A stretch of 64,000 nucleotides of DNA from DSPP01 sp964607165 (GTDB taxonomy: Bacteria > Zixibacteria > MSB-5A5 > DSPP01), in assembly GCA_964607165.1 (NCBI GenBank), contig CAZSIT010000008.1, positions 1 to 64,000 on the forward strand, read 5' to 3'. Shown in pieces: positions 41,894-49,953 of this stretch. The translations under genes were made by a program, and so were the position numbers. Positions within the stretch are counted from its first letter, which is position 1. Each line of letters opens with the position of its first letter. Under the pieces are notes generated by a model. That model ran no database searches. It worked only from the letters and a program-made list of their open reading frames with translations, and was not told the DNA's origin.

Positions 41894-42811
41894 TCAGGCG
41901 GAACGCCTCCACCGAAAGTGCCGTCCAAGTTCGGAGGAATAGGCCGCCCCCAGCGCAAGGCCGTTTTGTTCGAGCCACTCGGAAAAGCGCGCCCTTCCGT
42001 TTGGGGCCTGATTGGAAACGAGCATTCCATCCATCAGCCCGCGCAGTTCATCTTTCGTCAAAATAACATCACCTACTGCAAGCCCTATAACCTTCCCAAG
42101 GGCTATTCCCATTGCCGGCGGCAGATGAACAAACTTTATCTTTGGCTTAACCTTCAAAGCAATCAGTTTGACAAAATCCTTAAAGGTGAATGTTTCCCGC
42201 CCGATGGCATCCAGAACTCCCGATTCCGGATTTTTCGCGGCCGCCACGGCCAAGGTGGCCAAATCTTCCACGTAAACCGGCTGGAGCCGATATTCCCCGG
42301 TGCCAAATATAGGAAATAACGGGAAGTTGCGAATCAGCCAGGCGATATTGTTAACCAGTATATCCTCCCGGCCGAATACCAGCGTCGGCCTGACAATCTG
42401 GTACGATACTCCCGAATCGACCAAGGCCCTTTCCTGAAGTCCTTTCCCGCTGTAATAAGGCAGCCGGGACTCCACCGCAGCGTGGGTAACGCTTATATGG
42501 ACTATTTTCGTTATGCCCGCTTTCTTTGCGCAATCGAAAAGAACGGCGCTGTTTTTGACCGCCTGCCGAAAAGTGGCTCCCCCGTATTCAAAGCGGATCC
42601 AGTAGGTGTTAAAAAGGGTGGAGGCGCCGCGCAGGCAGGCAATCAGCTCGTCGGGCCGGTCGAAGTTGTAGGGGAACGCCTCAACTGCTTCGCCAAAAGG
42701 GTTGGGTTTGTCGGGATGAGTGGTGACCGTTTTCACCCGCTCCCCGGACTCGAGCAGGCGGCGGGCGATATATTTGCCGATGTAGCCGAAAGCCCCCGTC
42801 ACCACGTTCAC
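41894..42811 (-). CDS. NAD(P)-binding epimerase-like protein (extended SDR)
   Basis: 305 residues. The dinucleotide site VTGAFGYIGKYIARRL opens the protein, with a YYSGKG segment in place of a classical YxxxK, and RPTLVFGREDILVNNIAWLI and QPVYVEDLA as in NDUFA9-like and atypical SDR proteins. Substrate unknown. The start is a GTG at 42811 without a clear ribosome site. The C-terminal 30 residues are specific to this protein. Confidence 0.85.
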   Translation of the reverse strand: MNVVTGAFGYIGKYIARRLLESGERVKTVTTHPDKPNPFGEAVEAFPYNFDRPDELIACLRGASTLFNTYWIRFEYGGATFRQAVKNSAVLFDCAKKAGITKIVHISVTHAAVESRLPYYSGKGLQERALVDSGVSYQIVRPTLVFGREDILVNNIAWLIRNFPLFPIFGTGEYRLQPVYVEDLATLAVAAAKNPESGVLDAIGRETFTFKDFVKLIALKVKPKIKFVHLPPAMGIALGKVIGLAVGDVILTKDELRGLMDGMLVSNQAPNGRARFSEWLEQNGLALGAAYSSELGRHFRWRRSA

Positions 42812-42887
42812 GGAATAAAAAACCTTATTTTCAACACTATAAACGGATTACCTATTGACATACAGACGGCACGGGAATTCAGCCGGC

Positions 42888-43019
42888 CTACAAAGGGCCC
42901 TTAAAGATAATCAGCTTCAAGTTCCAAAAGTGAGCAATAGTTCTTGCCTTTTCAGAGACCGGCTTGCCGCAATGCGGACAACGAAAATCTTTTTCTGCTT
43001 TCTCTTTTCGTTTTGCCAC
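42888..43019 (-). CDS. Small zinc-finger-like protein, 43 residues
   Basis: GTG at 43019 follows gagga with 5 nt between. The product starts AKRKEKAEKDFRCPHCGKPV and has a CPHCG knuckle, a middle SEKARTIAHFWNLK and a hydrophobic end, stopping at 42888. A single CxxC pair could bind zinc as a dimer. No family recognised; the ribosome site and compact basic sequence make it likely a real gene. Confidence 0.6.
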   Translation of the reverse strand: MAKRKEKAEKDFRCPHCGKPVSEKARTIAHFWNLKLIIFKGPL

Positions 43020-43133
43020 GATTATCCTCTAAAATAACTTTTCTTGATTCTATAAAGATAGCCAAATTTTCGAATTCCTGCTCGCGGGTTGAAAGCCTGT
43101 TTCAACTTGGCTTCGATCAAAATTACACCGTTT

Positions 43134-44429
43134 CTATCTAATCTTTTTAACAACGATGTTTTGCCCGTCGTTCTCTCGAAAAATACATTGTGTCACTTTA
43201 CCCTTCCGGTTGCGGACAAAAGTTATGGTTTGCAACATGTTCTGGCGATCATTCTCGTCTTTGATGAAAAACTCTGTCTCCGACTCAGGCAGATATTCGG
43301 TACGGTAGCCATTTGACGAAGTAAAGACTATTGCGTTGCCTTCCCTCGTAACATTGTAAATTCCCCATAGCGGGTTTTCGTATTGACCAACGCAAGCGTC
43401 AAGAATCTTAGTGTCAACCGTTGCCACAACCCGTTCAAATGCTGCCGGCGAACTATGGTAGGAGACCATTTGCCAACTCGTGTCGTGTTTCATAAAAACA
43501 ACGGTTTTTCGCCACGTTCTGGTGAATTTCTGATTCTTCAGTTCTACCCGGTCAAGTTCCCGGAAATTCATGACCACTGTTTCCCCATATTCCCGCACTT
43601 GCACATCTGCAAGCTCAATAGGTTTCTTTTCGAGTGGGTGCATAACCTCGGCATCTCCCGCTTCGCTTGTGGATATTAAGTTGTCTGCACGATAACGATT
43701 GAAAACTCTTATAGAGCCATGGTGCAGGTCTTCGATCATCTCAAGCATGATTTTTCGCAATTCTTGCTCAAGCTGAGGGTTGGCGACAACGGTATCAGTG
43801 TTTGTGTTCTGGGGTGATGTGGGCGGCAGCGGAGGTTTAATATTATGGACTCCGCGAAAAACACCCTTATCGTCAGACATCAATTTTATCAACCCGAATT
43901 CTTTGAGCAGCGTGTCCGTCCGGGCTCGACGTTCGGCAGTTATGAGCGAATCATCATAAAAGAAAAAAGTTACTTCATATTCCGGTTGACTTGGCATTTT
44001 AACGTGAACGTGAATATGCGCCGGGGCCTTGATGTGCGGATAATGCCCCGGTTTTATAGTGCTGATTTCGTATTTGCCATTGGCATCTGTTTTCAAATAG
44101 CCGCGTAACTTCGGACACCCATTGTTACATTCTTCGTCGGAGTAAACGCCGCGCACGTCGGTTTGATAAAGATAGAGGACAGCATTTTTGGCGGGCGTGA
44201 CACCATCTGAATCATAAACAGTACCGGAAATAATCATTTTCTCGCCCGGCTCGTTTTCAGTAGCCAGAGCAATTTTTGACGGCAGATTGACCGTGTCGGC
44301 CTTAAGACTGAGTGAATAGCTAAATTTAGTTGTTCCGTTGGGATTTGTGCTTTGCGCAAAAGTGATTGCCGAAACAGCAATCGTCAGGGCGGTTGCGAAT
44401 AAGAACGTCATCAAGCATTGTTGTTTCAT
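43134..44429 (-). CDS. Secreted intradiol dioxygenase-fold protein with C-terminal domains
   Basis: About 431 residues: a signal peptide (LFATALTIAVSAITFAQ), then a beta-sandwich of the intradiol ring-cleavage dioxygenase type with AVLYLYQTDVRGVYSDEE, the Tyr/Tyr-His-His-like GHYPHIKAPAHIHVHV segment and LRGYLKTDANGKYEI. A SnoaL-like region follows (LREIMLEM-type helix, then VQVREYGETVVMNF). A C-terminal part with CVGQYENPLWGIYNVTREGN resembles DUF3471. The start at 44429 has aaaggaaag upstream. It lies behind repeat copy R1 of the rhodanese tail. Confidence 0.82.
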   Translation of the reverse strand: MKQQCLMTFLFATALTIAVSAITFAQSTNPNGTTKFSYSLSLKADTVNLPSKIALATENEPGEKMIISGTVYDSDGVTPAKNAVLYLYQTDVRGVYSDEECNNGCPKLRGYLKTDANGKYEISTIKPGHYPHIKAPAHIHVHVKMPSQPEYEVTFFFYDDSLITAERRARTDTLLKEFGLIKLMSDDKGVFRGVHNIKPPLPPTSPQNTNTDTVVANPQLEQELRKIMLEMIEDLHHGSIRVFNRYRADNLISTSEAGDAEVMHPLEKKPIELADVQVREYGETVVMNFRELDRVELKNQKFTRTWRKTVVFMKHDTSWQMVSYHSSPAAFERVVATVDTKILDACVGQYENPLWGIYNVTREGNAIVFTSSNGYRTEYLPESETEFFIKDENDRQNMLQTITFVRNRKGKVTQCIFRENDGQNIVVKKIR

Positions 44430-44466
44430 ATGAGGAGCTTTCCTTTCTGCCCATCCGCCGTTTGGG

Positions 44467-44561
44467 TTTCCTGATTCATCGCGGATAATTTCCTCTACAG
44501 TTCCCCCGTTGTCAAGCGGCTTGAAACGAGCTTTCCAACTATTTGGCATACCGCGGCACCG
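44467..44561 (-). repeat. Rhodanese-tail/promoter repeat, copy R1
   Basis: Reading on the minus strand: the last six codons of the rhodanese (VPRYAK and stop), then ttggaaagctcgtttcaagc, then TTGACA (44515-44510), a 17-bp spacer and GAAATT (44492-44487), then gatgaatcagg. It corresponds to R2 at 46024-46119 almost base for base and less closely to R3. It leads to the dioxygenase gene. Confidence 0.8.
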
Positions 44562-44562
44562 T

Positions 44563-45111
44563 TTAAGCGACAACGCCCCACGCTTCCTGCCGCAGTTCAT
44601 ATATATACTCGTGGCTGGGCGAGCCCTTGAAATGGTCGGCGTTTTCCTTCTTCTCCACGCAGGCAAAACCGAGCCGCTTCAAAAGCGCGGCGGAACGGTC
44701 GTTGCGCGTATCGGTCTCCGCGCGTATCACCTCGACCCCGTAAACCGAGAACAAATGCCCAATGAGCGCGCGGACCGCCTCGCTGGCATAGCCTTTACCC
44801 CAATGCGCAGGGCCCAGCTCGTAAGCAACGAACGCCTTTTTTCCGGTCACTGTTGCCTGAACGGTGCCCACATAGGTATCGTTCTCCACTTGCCGCAGGG
44901 CGAAGTTCAGCCAGATATCGTTCCCTTCCGCCGAATGGCCAACCGCCAGCTTGCCGTAGCGCTCCGCCAGCGCCTCCACCGTTTTCGGCGGCTCCTGCGG
45001 GATGAAGGTGTAAATGGCGGCATCGGAAAGCAGGTCGAACAGCAGGGCAGCATGCCGCTGCTGCAGCGGCTCCAGCACCAGACGCTCCGTTTTCAGTTCC
45101 AAGCACGCCAC
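44563..45111 (-). CDS. GNAT family N-acetyltransferase (RimJ/RimL-like)
   Basis: 182 residues. Typical GNAT landmarks are LKTERLVLEPL at the N-terminus, VGTVQATVTGKKAFVAYEL, the acetyl-CoA loop GKGYASEAVRALI, and ETDTRNDRSAALLKRLGF. Substrate may be a ribosomal protein N-terminus or a small amine. It starts with GTG at 45111, 9 bp behind the DinB gene. Its 3' end touches the rhodanese-tail repeat R1. Confidence 0.9.
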   Translation of the reverse strand: MACLELKTERLVLEPLQQRHAALLFDLLSDAAIYTFIPQEPPKTVEALAERYGKLAVGHSAEGNDIWLNFALRQVENDTYVGTVQATVTGKKAFVAYELGPAHWGKGYASEAVRALIGHLFSVYGVEVIRAETDTRNDRSAALLKRLGFACVEKKENADHFKGSPSHEYIYELRQEAWGVVA

Positions 45112-45120
45112 TTTCAGCGC

Positions 45121-45660
45121 TTATTCGCTGCTAAGTTTAATCTTCGTTTTGGAGACCCAGTTCGGCGCCGAATCGATGGTCTGCCTGAGAATGAGGTTCA
45201 GTTGCGCGGAATGATGCTGGACGTGGCGCATATTGTACAGCAATAGTTCTGCAACCGTCATATCCCGCCATTGAATGCCGGATGGCTGGTGAGCCCGCTC
45301 CTCCGTCAAACCCGTCATCAACCTCCGGAATTTTTTGCGGCCGTGCTCGAGATAGGTCAGAAGCTCTTCTTTTGTATAGACTCGCTCCGGCAGCGCCCCT
45401 TCCGGATCAAACTCGCTAAGGGTGAATGGCGGGGGCGGCGCAAATTCCTTTTCCGACTTCGACTCGGACAGGTAATAATCGAGAAAGAAAAGGGTGTGAT
45501 AGACCAGATACCAGAAACCCACGACATCTTTTTTGACCCATTCCGGCTTTTTTGAGAAATCTCCCCATATCTCATCCGGACAGGCGTGGATGGCGTTTTC
45601 CAGCATATCGATGGCCGCCCCGAATTGGTTCCAGATGATGGCTTTCCAGGTAGTATCCAT
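45121..45660 (-). CDS. DinB superfamily protein
   Basis: 179 residues, a four-helix bundle of the DinB/YfiT type. The metal-binding His residues appear as WYLVYHTLFFLDYYL and NMRHVQHHSAQLNLI. Members are putative metal-dependent transferases or hydrolases acting on thiols. It is the middle gene of three packed accessory genes behind repeat copy R2. Confidence 0.85.
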   Translation of the reverse strand: MDTTWKAIIWNQFGAAIDMLENAIHACPDEIWGDFSKKPEWVKKDVVGFWYLVYHTLFFLDYYLSESKSEKEFAPPPPFTLSEFDPEGALPERVYTKEELLTYLEHGRKKFRRLMTGLTEERAHQPSGIQWRDMTVAELLLYNMRHVQHHSAQLNLILRQTIDSAPNWVSKTKIKLSSE

Positions 45661-45694
45661 TTGAAAACTTCCGGCGAGTGCCTGTTATCCTGGC

Positions 45695-46000
45695 CTACCC
45701 CCACTTCTTGCCGATGGCGTCAATGCCCGACCGCCCGAGGTCCTCCGGGCTCATAACGATGTGAAACTCAACGTCGGCATCGAACGAGAGGAACCAGGGT
45801 TCCGCCAGCGCCGGAACCTTGGATGGATCGGCGACGTCAACAATCATAATCGCCGTCCGGTGGCCATCGAATTCCGTGAAGTACACGGCCTCCGGCTTTG
45901 TTTCATCAAGGATCTGTTTAAGTATCTTCCCCGCCGTACCGTTTCTTACCGCGGTGTTGAACGGTTCGTGGGGCATCTTCGCTTGAAGCAGCATTCTCAT
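45695..46000 (-). CDS. Small DUF3303-like protein
   Basis: 101 residues beginning MRMLLQAKMPHEPFNTAV, with PEAVYFTEFDGHRTAIMIVD and AEPWFLSFDADVEFHIVMSPEDL. This resembles a small alpha-beta family (ferredoxin-like fold) often mislabelled as pantothenate synthetase. Function unknown. Ribosome site aaaggagg immediately before the ATG. It is the first gene behind repeat copy R2. Confidence 0.75.
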   Translation of the reverse strand: MRMLLQAKMPHEPFNTAVRNGTAGKILKQILDETKPEAVYFTEFDGHRTAIMIVDVADPSKVPALAEPWFLSFDADVEFHIVMSPEDLGRSGIDAIGKKWG

Positions 46001-46023
46001 AACATCCTCCTTTCAAAGTTGAA

Positions 46024-46096
46024 TTTCCTGATTCATCGCGGATGAATTTCCTGTACTACTCGCTATTTGTCAAGCGGCTTAGAATAAGCTTTCCAA
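46024..46096 (-). promoter_or_regulatory. Rhodanese-tail/promoter repeat, copy R2 (promoter part)
   Basis: TTGACA (46073-46068), 17-bp spacer, GAAATT (46050-46045) on the minus strand, 45 bp before the ATG of the DUF3303-like gene. The same layout occurs in R1 and R3. Confidence 0.55.
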
Positions 46097-46222
46097 CTAT
46101 TTGAAATAGCGCGGCACCGCCGGGTCGGCCGTTTGCGAATACAAATCGATGCCGCCCACCAAATGTTTGACGTTTTTAAAGCCGTGGCGTTTCAACAACT
46201 CCAGGGCCGTTTTGCTGCGGAC
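46097..46222 (-). pseudogene. Rhodanese C-terminal fragment
   Basis: Encodes the last 41 residues of the neighbouring rhodanese (46984-47316) with a few changes: ALELLKRHGFKNVKHLVGG, then IDLYSQTADPAVPRYF. It has no start or catalytic Cys. It is a duplicated 3' fragment rather than a functional gene. Confidence 0.85.
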
Positions 46223-46241
46223 TGTCAGCTTCAACGGCCCG

Positions 46242-46802
46242 TTAAACGACACGCCTCTTCCTCTCACTGACGCTAGGTACCCTCGGAACGAACATCGGTA
46301 CGCGCCGCCTGTACTCTTTGTAGCTCTCGCCAAACCGACGCTCAAGCTCCGGCTCCTCCACAAGCTTCAATGAAAGCACGTTAAATACAAAGAACACCGG
46401 TGTCCAAATGAAGACCATCGACACAGAATGAAGGATAAACCCAAGCCCGAACAAGCAGGTGAAGACCCCTGTAAACATTGGGTTGCGCGACCAAGCATAC
46501 GGCCCCACCGTAACAAGCTCGCGCGGGGGATTGAACGGCACCGGTGTCCCCTTTGCTCTCGCGAACCACACGACACACCAAGCCCAAATCACTAGGCCTA
46601 CCGCGAGAAGGGTTACTCCAATGAGAGAGCCCAGTACACCGGGAAGCAGCCGTGGCAAGGTGAGAGCTCGGTCCGTGTAGAAACTTCCGAAGACGACCAA
46701 GGCCAGCAAGCCGATGAAAATGATGAGCCCAATTGGAGTCAGAACCCGTCGCCGTCGCTCAGGGCCTGTCGCCACTGCGTAGAACAAATCGGATGGTTTC
46801 AC
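46242..46802 (-). CDS. Isoprenylcysteine carboxyl methyltransferase family protein
   Basis: About 186 residues, four membrane helices. The C-terminal half shows the PEMT/ICMT signature: GPYAWSRNPMFTGVFTCL, then EEPELERRFGESYKEYRRRV. Members methylate isoprenylated or lipid substrates with SAM. GTG at 46802 is a reasonable start; an in-frame TTG at 46823 is an alternative. Base use is more GC-rich than its neighbours, consistent with insertion between two rhodanese copies. Confidence 0.85.
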   Translation of the reverse strand: MKPSDLFYAVATGPERRRRVLTPIGLIIFIGLLALVVFGSFYTDRALTLPRLLPGVLGSLIGVTLLAVGLVIWAWCVVWFARAKGTPVPFNPPRELVTVGPYAWSRNPMFTGVFTCLFGLGFILHSVSMVFIWTPVFFVFNVLSLKLVEEPELERRFGESYKEYRRRVPMFVPRVPSVSERKRRVV

Positions 46803-46934
46803 GTCTTCGCCCTGGTCACCCAAAAATAATCAGATTGACCGGCATAAAACGCGGGGCACCTGCTTCGGACTCTCACAGCACCGGCCTAATTTAACACTTT
46901 CGAGTTTCATCGTGTCTCTGCTCATTACGATCAA

Positions 46935-46983
46935 ATTCCTGCACTCTTCTCCTGATGTCAAGCGGTTTGAAACGTGCCCCCAA
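46935..46983 (-). promoter_or_regulatory. Rhodanese-tail/promoter repeat, copy R3 (promoter part)
   Basis: Downstream of the intact rhodanese gene on the minus strand: TTGACA (46961-46956), 17-bp spacer, GAATTT (46938-46933 edge). More diverged than R1 and R2. It would serve the methyltransferase gene. Confidence 0.5.
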
Positions 46984-47316
46984 CTATTTGACATACCTCG
47001 GCACGGAGGGGTCGGCCGTTTGCGAATACAGGTCGATGCCGCCGACCAGATGCTTGACGTTTTTAAAGCCGTGCCGTTTCAACAACTCCACCGCTGTGGC
47101 GCTGCGGATGCCGTGGTGGCAATAGGCGATGATTTCTTTGTTCTCCGGATAGGCCGGTTTTTCAATCGCCAGTTGGTTAAGGGGAAAAAGCACCGAGTCC
47201 GGCAGGGCCACCTTCTGGTTTTCCCATGGCTGGCGCACGTCCAGCAAAATAAAATCGCGCGGGCCTTCCATCCGCTTTTTCAACTCAACAGGCAAAACTT
47301 CCTCACTTTTTTCCAT
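46984..47316 (-). CDS. Single-domain rhodanese
   Basis: 110 residues. FILLDVRQPWENQ opens the fold and the active-site loop is AYCHHGIRSATA with Cys. Sulfur transferase activity is expected. Its ATG overlaps the end of queG by 14 bp. Its 3' part has been copied to two other places downstream (46097 and 44543). Confidence 0.92.
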   Translation of the reverse strand: MEKSEEVLPVELKKRMEGPRDFILLDVRQPWENQKVALPDSVLFPLNQLAIEKPAYPENKEIIAYCHHGIRSATAVELLKRHGFKNVKHLVGGIDLYSQTADPSVPRYVK

Positions 47317-48277
47317 TTTGCTCCATCTGTTTCAAAATCGTTTTGGCGTTGCGCACTATGCCGGAGCGCTTGGCACGCTTGACGGCGCTTTTGCTAAAGC
47401 GCCGGGAAAATTCTGGCTGCCCTATCTCCGCCGCGGCTTCCAAATTTAGCTCGGTTTCGCCGAAGTAGGGAGCAAAATCTTCATCGGACGTAAACAGAGG
47501 CTTATTGTTGTACGGGCAGACCTCCTGGCAGATGTCGCAGCCAAAAAGCCAGCCCTCCATTTTGGCGGCAATCTCCGGGGGAATTTTTTCTCCCCGGTAT
47601 TCAATCGTCCAGTAGGAAATGCATTTGTTGGCGTCCAGAAGATACGGCTCGGTGATGGCTTGAGTGGGGCAGGCATCGATGCAGCGGGTACACTTCCCGC
47701 ACATATCGCGGGCGGAGGCGTCCGGCTCCAGTTCCAAATCGGTGAATAGTGTTGCCAGAAAGAAATAGGAGCCGGCCCCTTTGGCTAAGATATTGGTATG
47801 TTTTCCCTGCCAGCCCACTCCGGATTTGGCCGCCCAGTATTTGTCCAAGGTCGGGCCGGTATCGACCCAGCCCTTCCACGCACTTCCGGGAAATTCGGCT
47901 TTCAAAAGTGAAATTAGTTTTTGCAATTTCTTTTCTATGACCAGATGGTAATCCTTCCCCCAGGCATAGCGGGAAATTTTCCCCTTTGATTTCTCTCCCG
48001 AATGTTTGAACGGAGTGTTATAATTCAGTGACAATGAAACCACCGAGCGAACCTCCGGCATTACTTTCTTCGGCTCCAGCCGCTTTTCGGCGTTGGTTTC
48101 CATCCAGCGCATATCGGCCTGGTATTCTTTTGCGAGCCACTCGGAAAAATGTTGTTCGGTTTTCAAGTCGATTTCGGGTGTGGTGATGCCGGCTTTGGAA
48201 AAACCGGTCTCCAAGGCCAATTTCTTCAATCTTTCCGCTTGTGCCTTGACATCTGCCGAGGCTCGTTCGATTTTCAT
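47303..48277 (-). CDS. queG: Epoxyqueuosine reductase QueG
   Basis: About 324 residues. The two ferredoxin-like clusters are CGKCTRCIDACPTQAI and CDICQEVCPYN, and the cobalamin-binding region includes SVVSLSLNY and WQGKHTNIL. The enzyme reduces epoxyqueuosine to queuosine in tRNA. The ATG at 48277 with ggaaag upstream is preferred over a long N-terminal extension. It is divergent from the flavin reductase gene, with only 33 bp between the start codons. Confidence 0.95.
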   Translation of the reverse strand: MKIERASADVKAQAERLKKLALETGFSKAGITTPEIDLKTEQHFSEWLAKEYQADMRWMETNAEKRLEPKKVMPEVRSVVSLSLNYNTPFKHSGEKSKGKISRYAWGKDYHLVIEKKLQKLISLLKAEFPGSAWKGWVDTGPTLDKYWAAKSGVGWQGKHTNILAKGAGSYFFLATLFTDLELEPDASARDMCGKCTRCIDACPTQAITEPYLLDANKCISYWTIEYRGEKIPPEIAAKMEGWLFGCDICQEVCPYNNKPLFTSDEDFAPYFGETELNLEAAAEIGQPEFSRRFSKSAVKRAKRSGIVRNAKTILKQMEQNGKK

Positions 48278-48310
48278 CTTTCCAAATATAACTATGGAAG
48301 AAGGGATTGT

Positions 48311-48925
48311 ATGCAGATAGAACCAAAAGGAAAACAGGTGGGAGAGCTTTACCGCCTGATGATAAGCGTAATCGTCCCCCGCCCGATTGCTTTTATTTCC
48401 AGTGTAAGTAAAAGCGGAGTTTTGAACTTGGCCCCTTTTTCCTATTTTATGGGGGTTTGCTCCCATCCGCCGATTATCGCTGTCTCGATAATTGAACGTC
48501 CCTCTGGGCCAAAAGACACAGCGAATAATATTCAGGAGACCGCGCAGTTCGTCGTCAACCTGGTTACCGAAGATATCGCCGAAAAGATGAACATCGCCTC
48601 CGGCGATTATCCGGCGGAAGTGAACGAATTTGAATTGGCCGGGCTGACGCCGATTCCGTCAACTTCCGTAAAACCACCGCGCGTGGCCGAGTCGCCCATT
48701 TCAATGGAATGCCGCCTGTATGAAATGTCCAAAGTGGGAAATTCACCCTATGCCTCCTATCTGACTTTGGGTGAAGTCGTTTTATTCCACATTCGAGACG
48801 ACTTGTGGGCCGATGGGGAAGTGGACGTGCGCAAACTCTTCGCCATCGGCCGTATGTCCGGCCCGCGCTACACCAAAACCAGAGATATTTTTGAGATGCA
48901 AAGGCCGAGGATAAAAAGAGAATGA
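48311..48925 (+). CDS. Flavin reductase-like (FMN-binding split barrel) protein
   Basis: 204 residues: LMISVIVPRPIAFISSVSK, LNLAPFSYFMGVCSHPPI and GPKDTANNIQETAQFVVNL, which is the flavin reductase-like layout found in flavoredoxin and related proteins. It probably reduces or binds FMN with NAD(P)H. The ATG at 48311 follows aaggga. The frame remains open further upstream but that part is antisense to queG. Confidence 0.9.
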   Translation: MQIEPKGKQVGELYRLMISVIVPRPIAFISSVSKSGVLNLAPFSYFMGVCSHPPIIAVSIIERPSGPKDTANNIQETAQFVVNLVTEDIAEKMNIASGDYPAEVNEFELAGLTPIPSTSVKPPRVAESPISMECRLYEMSKVGNSPYASYLTLGEVVLFHIRDDLWADGEVDVRKLFAIGRMSGPRYTKTRDIFEMQRPRIKRE

Positions 48926-48962
48926 GAGCAGAAAATCCACTCCGTATTTTCTGCCCTCCACT

Positions 48963-49030
48963 CCGGTGGCGCACATTGGTTTTTGTAATGTGCGCTCGCG
49001 CCGAATACGAAGACCATTCGGCGCCACCGG
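48963..49030. repeat. Double-hairpin (three-way-junction) intergenic repeat
   Basis: ccggtg (48963-48968) pairs with caccgg (49025-49030) and encloses gcgcacatt-ggtttttgt-aatgtgcgc (48969-48995) and gcgccgaat-acgaagacc-attcggcgc (48998-49024), linked by tc. Stem and loop lengths equal those of the element at 35798 although the stems differ. Confidence 0.88.
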
Positions 49031-49068
49031 TAATGGTGGGTTTAATTTGAATGGAAATAAGGTGATGT

Positions 49069-49953
49069 ATGTCAAAAATTGATTACGATTTCATCGCCCG
49101 CGTTGTGGCGGAAGATTTAGGGTATGGAGATTTAACTTCGCATGCGCTGGGAATTGACGGAAAAAAAGCCAGAGCTATTCTTTGGGCCAAAGAGCGTGGA
49201 ATTCTGGCCGGACAGAAACTTTTTGAAGCGTTTTTTTTCTACTTCGAAAGCCGCGGTCGCTTTCGCTGGTATGCCGAAGATGGAGAGAGGGTCGTACCAA
49301 AAATGAAAGTGGCAGAGGTTGTAGGGCCAGCCAATGTGCTTTTGGCGGCGGAGCGCTCGGCTTTGAACGCTTTATCCCATCTTTCTGGCATCGCCACCTT
49401 GACTTCTCAATTCGTTTACGCATTGCAGGGGACAGGAGTTAAAATACTGGACACACGCAAAACCACGCCGGGATTGCGGGAGTGGGAAAAGTATGCCGTT
49501 CAAGTTGGTGGCGGGAAAAACCACCGCGCTGGATTGTATGATCAGATTCTGATAAAAGAAAATCATTTGACGCAGGCTGGTTGGGTCACGAGTGCAGTAA
49601 AAAAGAGTTTGGTTTTTTTGAAGAAAAATTATCCGGGCTGGAAAAACAATTTGAAATCCAAGCCGCTGTTTGAAATCGAAGTGAAAAACGAAAAAGTGAT
49701 GCTTTCGGCCTTGAATGCCGGGGCGCGCTTTCTGATGCTGGACAATTTTTCGCTTACTGGTTTGGCCTCGGCCGTTCAGAAAGCACGTCAATGGGAGAGA
49801 AAGCATCGCACCAAAATATGGCTGGAGGCCTCCGGCAACGTGGAAATGGCCACCGTCCGCCGCATCGCCAATTGCGGCGTCGATTTTGTCTCCGTCGGAA
49901 CTTTGACCCATTCCGCCCCGGCTTTGGATTTCAGCTTGAAAATCGTCAAATGA
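49069..49953 (+). CDS. nadC: Nicotinate-nucleotide diphosphorylase (carboxylating)
   Basis: 294 residues of quinolinate phosphoribosyltransferase. Landmarks: GDLTSHAL, DTRKTTPGLRE, VGGGKNHRAGLYDQILIKEN, and MLDNFS/EASGNV near the C-terminus. It makes nicotinate mononucleotide from quinolinate and PRPP in NAD synthesis. It overlaps birA by ATGA, suggesting joint expression. Confidence 0.95.
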   Translation: MSKIDYDFIARVVAEDLGYGDLTSHALGIDGKKARAILWAKERGILAGQKLFEAFFFYFESRGRFRWYAEDGERVVPKMKVAEVVGPANVLLAAERSALNALSHLSGIATLTSQFVYALQGTGVKILDTRKTTPGLREWEKYAVQVGGGKNHRAGLYDQILIKENHLTQAGWVTSAVKKSLVFLKKNYPGWKNNLKSKPLFEIEVKNEKVMLSALNAGARFLMLDNFSLTGLASAVQKARQWERKHRTKIWLEASGNVEMATVRRIANCGVDFVSVGTLTHSAPALDFSLKIVK

